Origin: Vermamoeba vermiformis
Taxonomy: Eukaryota; Tubulinea; Echinamoebida
Assembly (NCBI GenBank): GCA_045837725.1
Contig: JBEWZL010000008.1
Span: forward strand, 62,001-126,000
Direction: 5' to 3'
Length of the DNA: 64,000 bases
How positions within the stretch are numbered: position 1 is the stretch's first letter; every line of letters starts with the position of its first letter. Shown in pieces: positions 1 through 13,408 of the stretch. The notes below the pieces were generated by a model. It saw only the letters and a program-made list of their open reading frames with translations. It was not told the origin of the DNA and ran no database searches. The position numbers were made by a program, and so were the translations under genes.

Positions 1-164
1 GCGCGTGTGGTGAAAGAGGATCGGTGCGATGGATGGATGGTGGTAGTATTCACAACTTCGCTGATTATAAAATCGTTATTTTGAGGGCCTATTTTCGACC
101 TGTTCTACTCGCGCGTTCAAAAAAATGTTTTAAATACAGATCTGCCCCACGAGAACAGCACTGA

Positions 165-1058
165 ATGAGCGCACAGAACTCGCTGGTATTTAAATATGTG
201 ATTGTAGGACCTACTGGTGTGGGCAAGTCCTCGCTCATGCTTCAATTCACTGGTACGTGGTGCACTGGAGCCAATACGAGAATACAGCAACCAATTAATT
301 GCTATTAATTGTACCATATATTAAGACGTCCATATTTCCCAGAGTGCAATACTTGCAGCACATATTGAATTAATTGGTATTAATTGAAAGATTCTATTAG
401 AGCACGTCTTCCAGCCCTCGCACGAATTGACCATTGGCGTTGAATTCGGATCATTCTTTACGAGCATCAGTGGCAGAGATGTACGGCATTCAGTCCGCTA
501 GGTGTGGATCGAGAATCTGACATTTCCATTGCAGGTCAAACTTCAAATCTGGGACACAGCAGGTCAAGAATCATTCAGGTACCACTGCGCCAGTATATCC
601 CCGCTATTATTACTCACCTTGCACGCAGATCCATCACGCGCAGCTACTACCACGGAGCACACGGCGTGCTGCTAGTGTACGACATTACACGGCGCGAGAC
701 CTTTCAGTACATGAGCTCGTGGCTCGAGGAGTGTCGCCAACAAGCGGATGGTGCGCTGACCGTGGTGCTGATCGGCAACAAGCGCGACTGCGAGGACGAG
801 CGACAGGTCAGCGAGGAGGAGGGCCAGCTGTTTGCGCGCGAGCACGGCCTGTTGTTCATGGAGGCCAGTGCCAAGACCGCGCTCAATGTCGAGGCTGCAT
901 TCTTGCAGTCCGCGCAGCAGATCTACGACAAGTGGCAGCGCGGTGAGGTGGTGCTGTCAGATCCGGGCAACAAGATCAAGCTCGGCACGCAGCAGGGCAC
1001 GAGTGGCACCAACAACAACACGAATGGTGCGCCGAGTGAGCGCAAGTGTCAGTGTTGA
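165..1058 (+). CDS. RAB2: Rab2-like small GTPase (4 exons)
   Basis: Rab GTPase of the Rab2 group, expected to act in ER-Golgi and lysosome-directed vesicle traffic. Exons 165-252, 401-480, 535-578 and 629-1058 join in frame. P-loop GPTGVGKSS lies in exon 1, the effector stretch LTIGVEFG in exon 2, the G3 motif WDTAGQESF in exon 3, and GNKRDC and EASAK in exon 4. FAREHGL, KTALNVEAAF and the RSITRSYY stretch match Rab2 better than Rab4 or Rab14. The protein ends in CQC, a double-cysteine prenylation signal. Donors are GTACG or GTACC. It is convergent with the ankyrin gene 105 bases downstream. The start is the first ATG in frame with the P-loop. Family is secure; the Rab2 subfamily call is likely. 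Confidence 0.9.
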
Positions 1059-1163
1059 GCACCGCGATGTACAGTGTATAACTCGTTAATAGCAGTAAAG
1101 TGTACAAAAGATTTTATCAATTTTATTTTACATGGAAGAGTACTCTACCAGGGCCACGGACGG

Positions 1164-4100
1164 TTAAATCACGTGACTGTACCGGCGAGTGTGCTCAGAA
1201 TACACCAGCAGTGCCAAGAGACAGCACGTGATCATCAACACGGTAGTCAGCACGTGATTCAATTTGTGCGCGTCATCGTTTGACACCTGATGATTGACAC
1301 GAGTGACACGTGTCATCACGCGAGTCTTGCCCTGGTCCATGGCCTGCAACGTCTCCAGCTCGATGTCAAGTGTCGCTTTGACACGTGTCATATCGAGGTG
1401 TTCACGCGTCAACTTGTCCAATCGCGCGCGACTGTCCTGCAGCACGAGATGTGACTCGAGACTCATCAGTCGTGCGCGCAACAGACTGGCGCTGAGTTTG
1501 ACGAGGTGATTGAATGCCGCGCCACTCACCTCCTCGCGCACTGACTCCTGCACACGTGACGCTGCTGCGTTGTGAGCACGCATGCGATTGGTCAGTTCGT
1601 CAATGCTGCGCGTCAGACTCGTGTAGCGTGGTGAGCGCGGGGCCGTTGGAGATGCCAGCGGAATAACTCTGCTCACACGTGGACTGCGCGGACTACGCGG
1701 ACTTTTGACGGGCGGTAAATTTAGCTCCAACTCGTCTGCGTGGAGGACACGTGCCACTGCCGCAGTCTCGGGCTGCACTTCCATGGCAGTGAGTGGCGTG
1801 GAGGGATGGGCTGTGACAGGTGTCAATTCTTCGGCGGAATAACTCTCCTCATCGTCTTCGATGTGTGCCTCGTCCACCGATATCTCGGAGCGATCTCCGA
1901 TAGATTCATCGTCCTCGTGCTCGAATTCTGGCTCAATCATGAGGTCCTCGTCGTCGTCAAAGATCACGTGGTGCTCGTCCTCGTCCTCGTCCTCGTCGTC
2001 ACCCTGCAGCTCGACCAGCTCTTCGTCCTCTTTTGGAAAGTAGCTCTCTGCCAGCATGTTCTCCAGTTTCATGAACACGGTGTGCTGTCGCTGTTGCCAC
2101 GCCAGTTGCAGTGCTGTCGCGCCAGAGTTGTCGGAGATTTGAAACAGATCGAACGACCACAACTCTGCCACACACCCCACGTGACCACCTGCTGCTGCCC
2201 AGTGCAGGGCTGTGCGACCACGTGCGTCGCGTGCTAATTTGTCCGACTGATTGTCGACCAGGGTCTTGACGGCCTCTAAATGTCCGCGCTGTGCGGCTAT
2301 AATTAGCGCAGTCATGCCCTGCTGATCACATGCGTCTACCAAATTAGGCTCGGCACTCAACAGCTGTTCAATCACGTGCACGTGTCCGTGTCTGGCGGCC
2401 ACGTGGAGGGCTGTGCGACCACGTGCATCGGTGGCATCGGGAGTGGCACCGAGATCGAGCAGCAGTGCCACCAGTGCCACGTGATCACGCTCTGATGCGA
2501 GGTGCAGTGCAGTTTGGCCGTTGACATCTTGCGCGTCACGTGCGTGTGGTGGCAAATTGTCCCACAGTGTCTTCAGCAGCGTGACGTCGTGTGTGCCGTG
2601 CCAGGCCAAGTAGTGCAGCGGAGTGCGGCCCCGATGATCGCCCTGCGCGAGAGCTGGCGCGGGATTGAGCGCTAAAAATAGCTTCAACAATGGCGTGCCC
2701 TCGTATGTTGCGTCACGTGCCCAGTACGCGAGCCAGTGCATCAATCCACGTGACTTGTGATCGCGACACGTGACATCTGCGCGGTGGTCTACCAGGGCAG
2801 TGATCACGTGCTCAGCGTGACTCGCCACTGACTCGTGCAGCGGTGTCGCGTGTTTCTCGTCCGCGGCATTCGGATCTGCGCCGAGATCGAGCAGGAGATT
2901 CACGAGCTCAGGGTTGTTCCACCTGACTGCCAAGTGCAGCGGAGTTATTCCGGTGAGGTTCTTTTCATGAACGAGACTCGCATCGTAGCGCAGCAAATCT
3001 CGCACGAGCGCTAGTTGTTCCGCGCTGGGCTTGGCACGCAGTGCAGTGTGCAGTGGCGTGTTGTGGCCCTGGTCGAGTGTTTGCAACAATTTCTTTGCAG
3101 TGCTGTCACTGACACGTGTCAGAGCCCAGTTCATGAACGATTTGTTGCCAGCACGTGCTGCAACATGCAATGCAGAACGATGCCGACCAGATTCATTGCC
3201 TAATAAGGCAATAAACTGCTGATCATCGGAGATATGCGCTGAGATCACGTCGTAAAATTCTGCAGGGCTGCCATGTGCCATCCAATGCAGCGCGGTCCAA
3301 CCATTTTTGTCACGCGTTGTCAGCGATGACTTCTGAGCTAAAAATAACCGCAATGTTTCTGCAGAGTTCGCGTGGCTGGCAAGAAATAGATGCAAAGCTA
3401 TTCTGCCGTGTGCATCGGTGGCACTTGCTGTCTCGGGCGCGTGTTCTAATAATAGCCGCACGATGGATGCAGCTCCCAATCTCGCAGCGAGATGCAGTGG
3501 CAATCGACCGAGCTTGTCGGGTACTGTGGGAGATATTTCCTTTTTAAGCAATACCTGCACGCATTGCAGGGCGCTGTTGCTATTTATAGCTGCAGGATAG
3601 CGCTTGAGACCCAGCAGCACGTGATGCAGCAGTGAGCGGTGTTGCGAGTCTAAAAATAGCCACGGATGTCGATCGTGACAGTGGGTGAGCACGTGATCTA
3701 CCAGGGCCTCGCATCCAGACTGTGCCATCAACTGCAGTGCTGTCATGCCTTTGCGGTTCTGCTTGGCGAGTGGAGTGCCAGCTGCCAGCAGTAATTCCGC
3801 TGCGTGCACGATGAGTGCCACGCGACTGTCATCGTGTTCGAACCTAATCGGGACAGTGGCCAGCACGTGGAGGGCAGTGCTGTCGTAGTGATCCACTGCG
3901 CGGGGGTCTGCGCCTATTTTTAGCAGCAGAGCGAGACAGTCCACGACACCACGTGCACGTGCCAGCATGCGATGAGTGAGGGCGTGGTGCAGACCACTCG
4001 CAGTCACGTGCAGCACTGTGCGGCCTTGCAAGTCACGTGCGCGCACATCTGACAGCGGTGTCACGTGGGGGCGTGTGGTGGGTGAAGTTGAAATTTCCTC

Positions 4101-5435
4101 TGACAGCAGCGCGGACACCACTGATGCGCGGCCTGCCCACGCAGCCCAAAATAGCGGAGTTGTTCCGCGCTCGTCAACGGGGTCGTATGCCAAAGATAGC
4201 AATGTGTTGAGCGGAAATTCGTGCAGCTTGATCTTCTTTTCACGCGCGCGAAATTGTTCCCAAATTTGGTGCATGACTTGTCTGACGAGCAACTTGACAT
4301 GTTTGACAGGTCCGTACAGTGCCGCGTAGAACAGTGCTGTCATCCCTTGCTGATCACGTGACAGCAGGTCACTGCCGCGGTCAATCAGGGCGCGGAGAAT
4401 TGCCGTGTTGGGCAAGGCTGCTGCGTCTAAAAATAGAAGTCAGTTCGCAAGATCCGAAGCGTGCCAGTCACGTGACGTACAATGCAGGGCAGAGCGGGCT
4501 TTGACATCGACAGCAGTGAGCACCACGGACTTGTGTGCCAGCAGCGCGGTGACAGCACTCGTCTGTTGTGACAGCACTGCCACGTGCAGCACTGGCGGAG
4601 TGAGGCGTGTGTGCAGCGTGGCCCCGTGATCGATCAGGGCGCGGAGCACTTCGCCGAGACCGAGGCGTGCGGCCCACCAGACTGGACTGCGGCCCTCGTG
4701 ATCGATCGCATCGGGGTCTGCTTTCTGCGCTAAAAATAGCTTCACTGCCTGCACGTCATCGACCAGCACGGCAGCGAGCAGCGGCGTCACGCCATTTTTG
4801 GTCTTGACGTGCACACTCTGCGGGGTGTTTGCAACAATTTTGCGCAATCGACTGAAGCGAATCAAAGCATCGGAGCGCGGGGTGTGCAGCGGACTGTCCT
4901 CGTCACGTGATTGGTCAGAATCGTATTCGCTGTCACGTGATGCATTCATTCCTTGCACGCGATTCAGCATCGCCATCACGTGATTGGGCGTGCTATTTTT
5001 AGACTCGTCGTTCTCTGAATCGCTGCTCGACTGCTCGTCGTTCACTGTCACGTGATTGTGGAGCTCGCTGGTCGGTGGCGTTGAAATTTCATTCTCTGAA
5101 TCACTGCTGTCACTGCTGTCGGGATTGGCTTCGAATTCTTCGCGATTGAATCGATCGATCATGACTGCATCGGGGTGTATCACGCGCGGAGGTACGGAAT
5201 ATCTCCGTGCTGGGAGATCGTTGTGGCACCACTCGCTCGCAGTGCCTTGCAGTCGCGGGTGCATCACGCGGCCTGACTCGTCCACGTGCCACAGTTCACG
5301 AATGAGCACCTCTTGTTCCGCGCGATCGGCATTGAGCGTCAATATCGTCGACCAATCATCGCGCACCAAATTGCGCAGCTCGGCGGGTATTCGTCGACGG
5401 TTCATGGATCTCGCTCTAGCGGATAAATATTGCAT
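1164..5435 (-). CDS. Large ankyrin-repeat protein with acidic linker and C-terminal membrane anchor
   Basis: About 1,400 residues dominated by some two dozen ankyrin repeats, so probably a scaffold. Two exons meet at an intron covering about 4427-4480 on this strand. Donor GTACGT and acceptor CTATTTTTAG restore an unbroken repeat reading SALHYAAALPNTAILRALID. The repeats are followed by an acidic run rich in D and E (coded around 1850-2040), a coiled-coil-like Arg/Leu-rich region, and a single hydrophobic segment near the C-terminus (LTTVLMITCCLLALLV), consistent with a tail anchor facing the cytosol. The ATG at 5433-5435 is the first in frame. This gene has the highest density of CACGTG words in the window, giving recurrent HVT, HVI and SRD peptides. 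No specific ortholog recognised. Confidence 0.85.
4427..4436 (-). promoter_or_regulatory. MEF2-type palindrome used as splice acceptor (ankyrin gene)
   Basis: CTATTTTTAG on the coding strand ends the intron; using it restores the ankyrin repeat. Equivalent cases at 13151-13160, 25375-25384 and 28338-28347. Confidence 0.8.
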
Positions 5436-5832
5436 TGTTAATCGTCTTTGATTTAACACGATCGAATTACGGTTATTGGTATTATTAAATAATAATTATC
5501 AATACATGCATAATATAACAAAATATTTAATTTATTTAATGCAACTGTTCCTTCAGGACTTTATCGCAGATACTACAATAATCACAATAGATATTATGCA
5601 CTTACTAGTATTAAAGAGTGTATTAAGTTCGATCCAGATCGTCACCACACCGAAACATTGAAATAAATAATTTAGTTAATTATTACAAGCTGAGTCGATG
5701 CAGTCAATATTATACTATTGACTACTCTCCTCTATTGTTCGAGTCAATAACAAATGACACAACGGTAACATATCAGCAAGGGCGGGCTGAAGATTTTTTG
5801 CAAGCGAAATTTCGAGGTTGTTGGATCCACGC
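5436..5832. other. AT-rich spacer between ankyrin and DOCK genes
   Basis: About 400 bases between two minus-strand genes: the 5' flank of the ankyrin gene and the 3' flank of the DOCK gene. It is AT-rich (for example 5470-5560) and short reading frames here lack coding character. No RNA gene or repeat seen. It presumably holds the ankyrin promoter. Confidence 0.5.
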
Positions 5833-8800
5833 TCACTTGGCGGTGAGGTAGGTCTCCATGACAGCTTTCATGGCCTTAAATCCTTCTTCGAGCTCTTTCT
5901 GGAAGGGAATCTGATCGGGATTGATGAGCTGACTGGATCTGTTCAACGCATCGGCGCACACTTCGAGGAACTCTTGCAGCGCACGACGAATCGACTCGAC
6001 CTGCTCGCTGTCGTACTGACCCTTGCTGGACTCGCTCAGGAACGCCTTGGCGACCTCAGTAGACCCAGCGTGTACCTCTGCGCAGTGTTAGTACCGGTAC
6101 AGTGTAGTGGCAGCAGATCTAGCTGCGAGCACTCTCTAGCTGCCAGTATTCTAGCAGCGAGTACTAGCACTCTAGCCAGTACTCTATCTAATACGTACGT
6201 GGTGAGACCGTGCCCTGCAGCACCCCCATCAGTGTCTTGGCATTGGGATTGCGCAGCTCGTTCTGCAGCTTCTGAATGCGCTTCTCCACGGTCTCGAGCG
6301 CGTTCTCAATGGGCGCGAGTTCGACGGAGTGCTTCTTGGTGATCTTGAGCCGCGTCTTCATGTACGGGAATGCTGTCTCGACCTGCAGAATCGTCTTGCG
6401 CTTGTACTGCTTGCTCAGATCACCGCTCTGCTGCTTGCCGTCTTTGGTGAACGGCGTCTCGAAGATGAACGACGCTGTGGCACGTGATTAGCGGGGGTCT
6501 AAAAATAGCTCAAAAGTGTTGCAAAGACTTACTAATGTTGTACGAGCGGTCGTAGTGCGTGACGCGGTCCTTGAGTTCCCAGGGCTCGAAGTACGGGTCC
6601 ACAGAGGTGATCTGCAAATAACACTGCTTGTCGAGGTCGAGCTTTGACACGTCCACGTCAGCGGAGGTAGTCAACAGCTGCACTTTGACACCTTCACCGA
6701 ACTTCTTCTGATAAAGATTCTAAAAATAGCATGGCAATTAGTCTAGTTGCCGTTGACACCTGTCACGTGACACATACCACCAGTCGATCGGAAATTTCAC
6801 CGAGACGTGTCAATTTGGGTTCTTTGTAAATGAACTCCTGGCCACTCAGCTCTTCGAACAAATTGCCAAAAAAGGCAACGCGATAGTAGCTGCCCAAGAA
6901 TCTGCTCTCATTTTGCATCTAAAAATAGAAGTATAAGTTATAGCCGCAGAGCAGGCGAGTCACGCGTACCGAGAGTATAATCTTGTCGAATATCTCCTTG
7001 AGATCGAGATGCGCGGCACTCAGCTTCACGTAGTCGCGATTCTTCTCGAAGATGGGCAGCAGCAGCTTGTACAGCTCGTTGCACGCCTCGTACAGCTCCG
7101 CTTGTCGCAGATAGTCGATGGCCTGGCACATCACCTTCACCAGTCCGTCTTCAGTGAATATTTGCAGCTCTGTCGTGGCCTCGTCGTCCGTCACACCGCC
7201 CAGCAGATCACCGCTCGACTCCAGCACCTCTTCCAGGGCACTGTGACTCACGTGCTCGAAGGCCGCACAGCCCACGGGCAGTCCCGGACTGGGCTCAGCT
7301 AAATTTAGAAACTCTGCGATCAGTGCCGCAATGTGCACGACTGCAATGCCTGCTTCAGCCCAGGCCCTGGTAGATGTGTCAGACAAAGATGGCGCACTAA
7401 AAATAGCCCGTACTTATTCTTCTCGTGCAGTGAGGCGAGTGATTTGAGCCACGTGACGCGGAGATCCGGCGCGTTGTTGTAACTCTGCGCGATGTGGTGG
7501 TACAGATCTGCCAGCATCTCGTTGTCTTTGTTCTATTTTTAGCGTGAGCGAGTGACAGCTGAAATAGTCGCAAAGACCGATTACCTTGGCGTGGCGAATG
7601 CTCTTGACGCTGTCCTCGAGAATAGTTTTCAGTCGTTGCACGAGTTGAATGGCCTGATTCTCGAGCTCTGCATCGCTGCCCTTGAGATCTGCGCGCACGT
7701 ACTCGGGCAAGACATCGAGGGCACGGCGCAGATAGGCCGGGTCACTCACTTCACCCTCACCCACCAGCTTGGACAGCGCGATGGTGGTTGCCACTTTGAT
7801 GCGCGTGAAGTTTTTCCGCTTGGTGGCCTCAAAGTTCTTTTTCATGAACAGGTAGATGATGGCACTGGCCTCGCTCCTGACTGCATTGTTGTTGTAATTG
7901 CAGTGCGCGAGGATGAGATTGCACAGCTTGGCACAGTACTGCGTGTTGAGCGTGAACAGTGCCTTGGGGAACTTGTAGATGAATGTGCGCAGCGTGGCGT
8001 AGGCGTGCGTGAGATAGGTGACGGACTGCTTCATCTTGAGCGAGGTCTTGAGCACTTTGAACACCTGATCGAGCAGCAGATTCGGCTGATGACTCTCCAC
8101 CAGCTCGCTCTCCTTGGCGGCCACAAAGCACTCCAGCGCATCGAGCAGGATCATCGACACCTCGTGACTCAAGTGACTCTCGCGCTCGCTGTTGTAGTCG
8201 AAGCGCTTGTCCACTTCACTCGCGTAACTCGCGCGCCATCGCTTGGGGTCTTTGATCGAACCACTCTGCGAACTCGACACACTCACGCCACTGCTGCTCG
8301 GCTGCGGTGTGTGTCCTGGCGTCGGGTTCTGCGATGGCGCTGTGCCACCACCCACCGTATTGCCGCGCGATCTCGCTTCAATTCTCCGCTCGCGCAGTGA
8401 TTTGTTGCGCGAATCAGATTCGTTGGGCTGATCTTGGTACTTCTCTTCGAACATGGCCATCACACTCGACTTGCTCTCGCTCTCGCGGTTCATCTTCTCC
8501 AAGTACGCCTCGCGACCCACGTGCTCGAACACACGTGCTGCAAATGACAGTGCGGTCAGGAATCCGACCAGACGCGTCACCGTGTCAATCTTCCACCAAT
8601 CGCGCATGAGGTGTGCGGAACAATTCTTGACAATGTAGCACCATAATAGGAAAGCACTGCGCTGCTCATCAAAATCTGCTTCACGATAGAAGGCGAGATT
8701 GTCGATCACCTGTCACGTGTCAGTTAAGTGCTAAAAATAGCCGCAGTACGTACGTGCAGCACGAAGGGGAAGTAGAGCTCAGCGATGCGTTGCTTGACGC

Positions 8801-11800
8801 CGCGCTTGTTGTAGCGGTGATCGTGGTCGTGGCGCATGAACAGCTGATGCAGCACGGCGAGGGCTTTGAGGCGCAGCGGCTTGTCGTGATTGATGCTCAG
8901 CTCGAACACTGCGCGCAACACCACGCCTGCCAGCACGTGGCGCTGTGCGTAGAGCTCCAAGAGCTTGGGCAGATTGGTGACGGTGAGTGCGTGGTGGCGC
9001 GGCAGATTGAGCTCAATCCAGTGCTCGTGCAGCACCAGGATCTTGATGTGTTCCAGCTTGACGTCGAGCAGTTGCAGCTGTGGCTCAGTGGTGCTGGGCG
9101 AGAGCTCTTTGATCACGTGCTGTATGACATCGAGCACCACACCGCGGTCCATCACAGCCAGCATGTCGGTGAGGTAGTGCGCGAGCGAGCGATTCAGATC
9201 TTTGAACACACTCAGCGTCTTCTTGAGCTGCGTCTGGATCTGATACGCCAGCAGCACGCACAGAGAGTGCACTGCGCGCTCGCACTCAGCACCGAACCGC
9301 TTCTGACGCGTGCTCTGATCCTCTGTGGCAAGGGGTCAGTGACTAAAAATAGCGCTATTGCGAGTACGTACGCAAGAGATGCAGTGCGGCGAGTCGATCG
9401 CACATGGACTTGTATATAATCTTGAATAGGAACCAGCTGTACTTGTGGTACTTCTCCAGCTCACTCACACTGGCTGGCGTGCTATTTTTGTCGCTGCTCT
9501 GCACGGTCATGCTGGCACTGGCTGCGATGACACCTTGCGGCAGTGCGGCGGTCTTCTCTTTGACTACGGCCAGCCACTGCTTCAACAGCTCGTAGTACAC
9601 CCAGCCATTCTCGTCGTTTAGTGCGCTGCTGTTGGTCTCGCTCTTCTTGGGGTCTACAAACACGTGCTCGACGTACTTTTCGAGGAATGCCTTGCTGTCG
9701 AGACTCTCGTTGTGCATGCTGGCAATCAGATTGATCAGCACGTGCAGAGCCTCGCGACTGAGGTCACTGCCCTGCGCGATGAGCTGCAACAGCTGCGTGA
9801 ACAGCACGGGCATGAACTGAATCACCACGCGCGGCTTGGCCTTGGTGAGCTGTGAGAGCGAGGTCGCGAGGGCCGTGCGATCGAGCTTGTGCTTCTTGTT
9901 GTCGACGAAGAACTGATTCACGTGCTTGTCGCTCGCGTGCACGGTGGAGACGAGACGCAATCGGAACTTGAAGGTGATCTTCTTGCTGTCAATCAAGCTC
10001 GCTTTGATCGCTTCACTCGCCTCTTTGCTCAGAAACTTGTTGGGCAGTTCACTCGCAATCGGAATCTGAATCTCTTTCTCCATGATGCGGCCCTTCACCA
10101 TAATAGGAATGAACGCGTACCCGACAATGGTCGGTTCCGAGGGTTTCTTGAGCTGACAGGGCACGTGATAGAAGGTGAACAGCAAGTTGTGGCGCGGCGT
10201 GAGGTGCAGCGGCAGCTTGATCTTGATCTCGTCGTAGAACTGCGGGGCTTTGTTGTGGTACTGCACGGCTGTGAACACGTGATCACTCATCTCGGGGTCC
10301 GCGCTGTTCTTGTTCCACAGTGCGCGCAGTTTGCTGGTGACGTCATCGGTTTCCAAGAATTGCACTGACACGGCAATGTTCCGCGCTGACTTCTGACCGT
10401 TGGTTTTGGTCAGATTGACCATTTCGGGATACAGATACAGATTGTTGACGTATTCCAAATTAGGATATGCCGTCAATGTTTGCGGGAATTCTTGCACTTC
10501 TTGAATGTACTGCACCAAGGTCAGCGGAACAATAATAACACAATCAGCGGTAACGTACCTCGGACGATGGCACTTTGACATCAGGGTGCACTGGCAGTGA
10601 ACAGGGCGACACGAGCACCTCTTGCATATTTGCAGGCTTGGCATTGGTATTTGCAGCCACATCACTCTGCGCCAGCTCTTTAATCTCGAGTGTCATGTAG
10701 CCGTTGAGTGGCTTCATTTTCTTGGAACTCGAACTGCCTTTTTCGGGCATTTGTTCAAAAAAGGCTAAATCTCCGACATCTCCGCGATATCGGTAGATAT
10801 TTTTCATGGTGATCTGATGCGGATGATCTTTGCTGCCGCTGGTGATGACACTCATGCTGCGGTCCTCGGCGTTGAACAGTGGCAATATGCCGACACAGAA
10901 CGGTTGACGCCACTGCCCCAAGCGCGCGCATCGCTCTTTGACATCGCGCTCAATCTTCTCGCGGTCCTTGTCCTTGACATTGTCGAACTTGACGTAGGAC
11001 TCGACACTCTCGTCGTAGTCGCCGTGCAGCACCTTCTCGATGCGCACCACGAGGAAGATGTCGGGACTCGGCGAACTCACCGAGAACAGCGCGCGCTTGC
11101 AGGGCTTGGTCTTGATCCGATGCTCGCCCAGCATGTCCGTCACTTCCGCACCGTTCAGCTCAAAGTAGTAGTTCTCTGATATGCGCACCTTCTTGGAGAT
11201 GTCGTAGAGGGCCATGGTGCAGAAATAGGGCTCGATGTTGCCCAGTTCAAACTTGAGTTCTTTGGGCTCTATCAAAAAGCGACGTACGCTGTCATAGCAG
11301 ATTGTAAGAACATCGTGTCGATAGGTGTAAGGTACGTACGGCTTTGGTTTGAATGGCGGCACTCGTTCAGTGACCACTGCTGCATCTGCTGCGGGATTGA
11401 GTTGATAGAGCTCGTGTCGTCCAAGCAGCTGGGGTTGTGTTAGCATTGCCTCATATAAACATGCGTTACGTACTCTGTTTTTTTCATTCAATCCATCGGT
11501 AGTCTTGGGCTTGTAACTCTCCAACAGATCAGTACGCACCACATCTCGTCCACTGGAGGCTCCAAGACCACTGGAACTTGGTCCTCCTGATGCGCTAGCA
11601 CCTGTACTCGACTCTTGTTGACTCTCCTCGATACTGTCTTCGTACAGCAAGCTCGTTAAGTTGGAGTCTGATTCACTGCGTGCTTTCAAGCCCAGATCGG
11701 CGCAAGTGCGTGTGTAGCCGCGCCACTTCGTCAGATAGAATTCTACGCAGTCTTTGACGTGAGGCAGCAATTTTTCCTTATCGCGTGCGTGTTGCCAATC

Positions 11801-12453
11801 TTTGATTTCGGGATCCAATTCAGTTCGAAACTCGCGAGGCAGTTCAACTTCTTTAATATCGTCTTTTGGAAATTCGAATAGCTCTTTATTAGCCTCTTTG
11901 ATCACTTCTTCTTTTTTGATTTCATTCTCGTAATCAAACGCTGGTGGACCGCCCTGCAGATTCAACGTCAATTAAATTGCATTAATCTGAATACACATTC
12001 ACGGTACAGTGGAATTATATTGAACAAAAATCGTCCCACTAATAACTGTGCCATATTGTCACCGAAATATCTCTATGTAATTTACCACTATTAAAGAAAA
12101 TCTTTTTATTTGTGATTGATATTGTGATTAATAATTAATTCTATTTGCTAGCTCAATAAGCTCTATTCGAGTCCATTGTAGCATATCATTACCTTGGTGA
12201 TTTCAGCTAATCGTGCAGAGAAGTTATCGCTCGAAACTGTCGTAAGTGTCTCGCTATCCGAACCTGGATCTGCACTCGAACCTTGACGCGAGTGCGGTGA
12301 TTTGCGCGCGCTATTGAGGGCAGCGCTGTTGTTGTTATTTTGCGAGCCAAATGGCATGCTCATCACACCTGTCACTGACGAGCCACCATACGGATTGGGT
12401 CGGTGAAAGCGACCAGATCCGAACTTGCCTGGGGCCGCCGGTGTCTGACTCAT
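5833..12453 (-). CDS. DOCK-family Rho GEF, C/zizimin subfamily (DOCK6/7/8-like), many exons
   Basis: Guanine-nucleotide exchange factor for Rac/Cdc42-type GTPases, expected at the cell cortex in actin and motility control. The N-terminal DOCK-C domain is visible around 11,000-11,950 ([37 protein letters not shown]). The DHR-1 lipid-binding domain is at about 10,450-9,930 ([22 protein letters not shown]). The catalytic DHR-2 domain fills the C-terminal part below about 7,400 ([54 protein letters not shown]). The start ATG at 12451-12453 begins a Ser/Gly/Asn-rich leader. Many short introns carry CTAAAAATAG or CACGTG words, for example at 7388-7397 and 9343-9352. Exon borders were not all resolved. 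Divergent from Eaf6. Confidence 0.9.
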
Positions 12454-12659
12454 GTTTGTGGTACTGTAATATATTCAACTGCGCCTCAGACGCGAAAGTT
12501 CGCCCAGTCCGTCACGTGATTGGTGATTTTATCAATTTTAGACTGACCGTTGTTTGCCGCCGAAAATAATAATGAAATTTTGATTGATAGCAACACTAGC
12601 TGTTACGCACAGAGACATCTCATCAATACACTACTACGACGCATTGTACTCGAACAATA
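12454..12659. promoter_or_regulatory. Divergent promoter of DOCK and Eaf6 genes
   Basis: About 206 bases separate the two opposed start codons, so both promoters must lie here or overlap the first exons. One TCACGTGA element (around 12,513) is present. No clear TATA box. The promoter role is inferred from position. Confidence 0.5.
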
Positions 12660-13285
12660 ATGAGCAAGCAACAAAGTTTGAACAAGTAAGTGGCACCGAA
12701 GAAGTTATCGATTGCTATTGGTAATTGACCTTTGTCTTGTTTGAAGGATGGTGAAGACACTCAAAAATACGGGCAAGATATCTGATGAGATGGAGGAATT
12801 GATTAACAAGAAGATTCAACTCGAACAAGATTTGGCCAATCTCGAGCGCCAGATTTACAACTTAGAGACGAGCTATCTGGAGAACTCATCGCCCATGGGT
12901 AATCTTGTGCAGGGCTGGAACGAGACTCCTGCCCGAAGCACAGTGAATAGTCAGCGCAAGCAAGTCGTGGATGAGGATCGGTTGTTCTCGCTTTCATCAG
13001 CCACTTCAATCAATGTACGTACACGTGCTTATAATTGTTCCATAGCAACTTTAACGAATCGTTATTGTTTCAGTACACACCGCTCGGGCAAAAGCAGGAT
13101 CTAGGTGAGTAGTGCGCGAGGCAGTGCCGGTGATCGAGCGATGGACTGAACTATTTTTAGATGCACCAGTGACACGTCCGCACAAGCAGATCAAGTTGAG
13201 CAAAAAGAAGTCCAAGCACCCCAAAGCGAGCTCGGTGAGTGAGGACGATGCGATGCAAGAGGACAGCTTGGAGACGTACGAATGA
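12660..13285 (+). CDS. EAF6: Eaf6/MEAF6 subunit of NuA4/MYST histone acetyltransferase complexes
   Basis: Small nuclear coiled-coil subunit of MYST-type histone acetyltransferase complexes. Exons 12660-12685, 12747-13014, 13074-13104 and 13161-13285 join in frame to about 149 residues. The diagnostic block LEQDLANLERQIYNLETSYL, followed by GNLVQGW and a later RLFSLSSATS, matches Eaf6 of yeast and animals (LANLERQIYAFEGSYLED, GNIIRGW). The C-terminus is Lys-rich (KLSKKKSKHPK), then acidic. The first exon encodes only nine residues. The last intron ends exactly in CTATTTTTAG at 13151-13160, so the recurrent MEF2-type word serves as its splice acceptor. Family call is strong. Confidence 0.92.
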
Positions 13286-13408
13286 GCGAGGAGGAGTCAT
13301 ATATATGAGACTGCTTCAATGCACTGTGGCTGCACTGCACCGTTGTGTATATAGACCTGGCGTGCTGGCCACTGGAACACGTGTACATAGCCTAATATAA
13401 ACGAATAT

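Noticed and set aside
7552-10368. Long plus-strand frames opposite the DOCK gene (e.g. 7552-8400, 8754-9419)
   Set aside because: The opposite strand encodes recognisable DOCK domains with splice sites; these are shadows.
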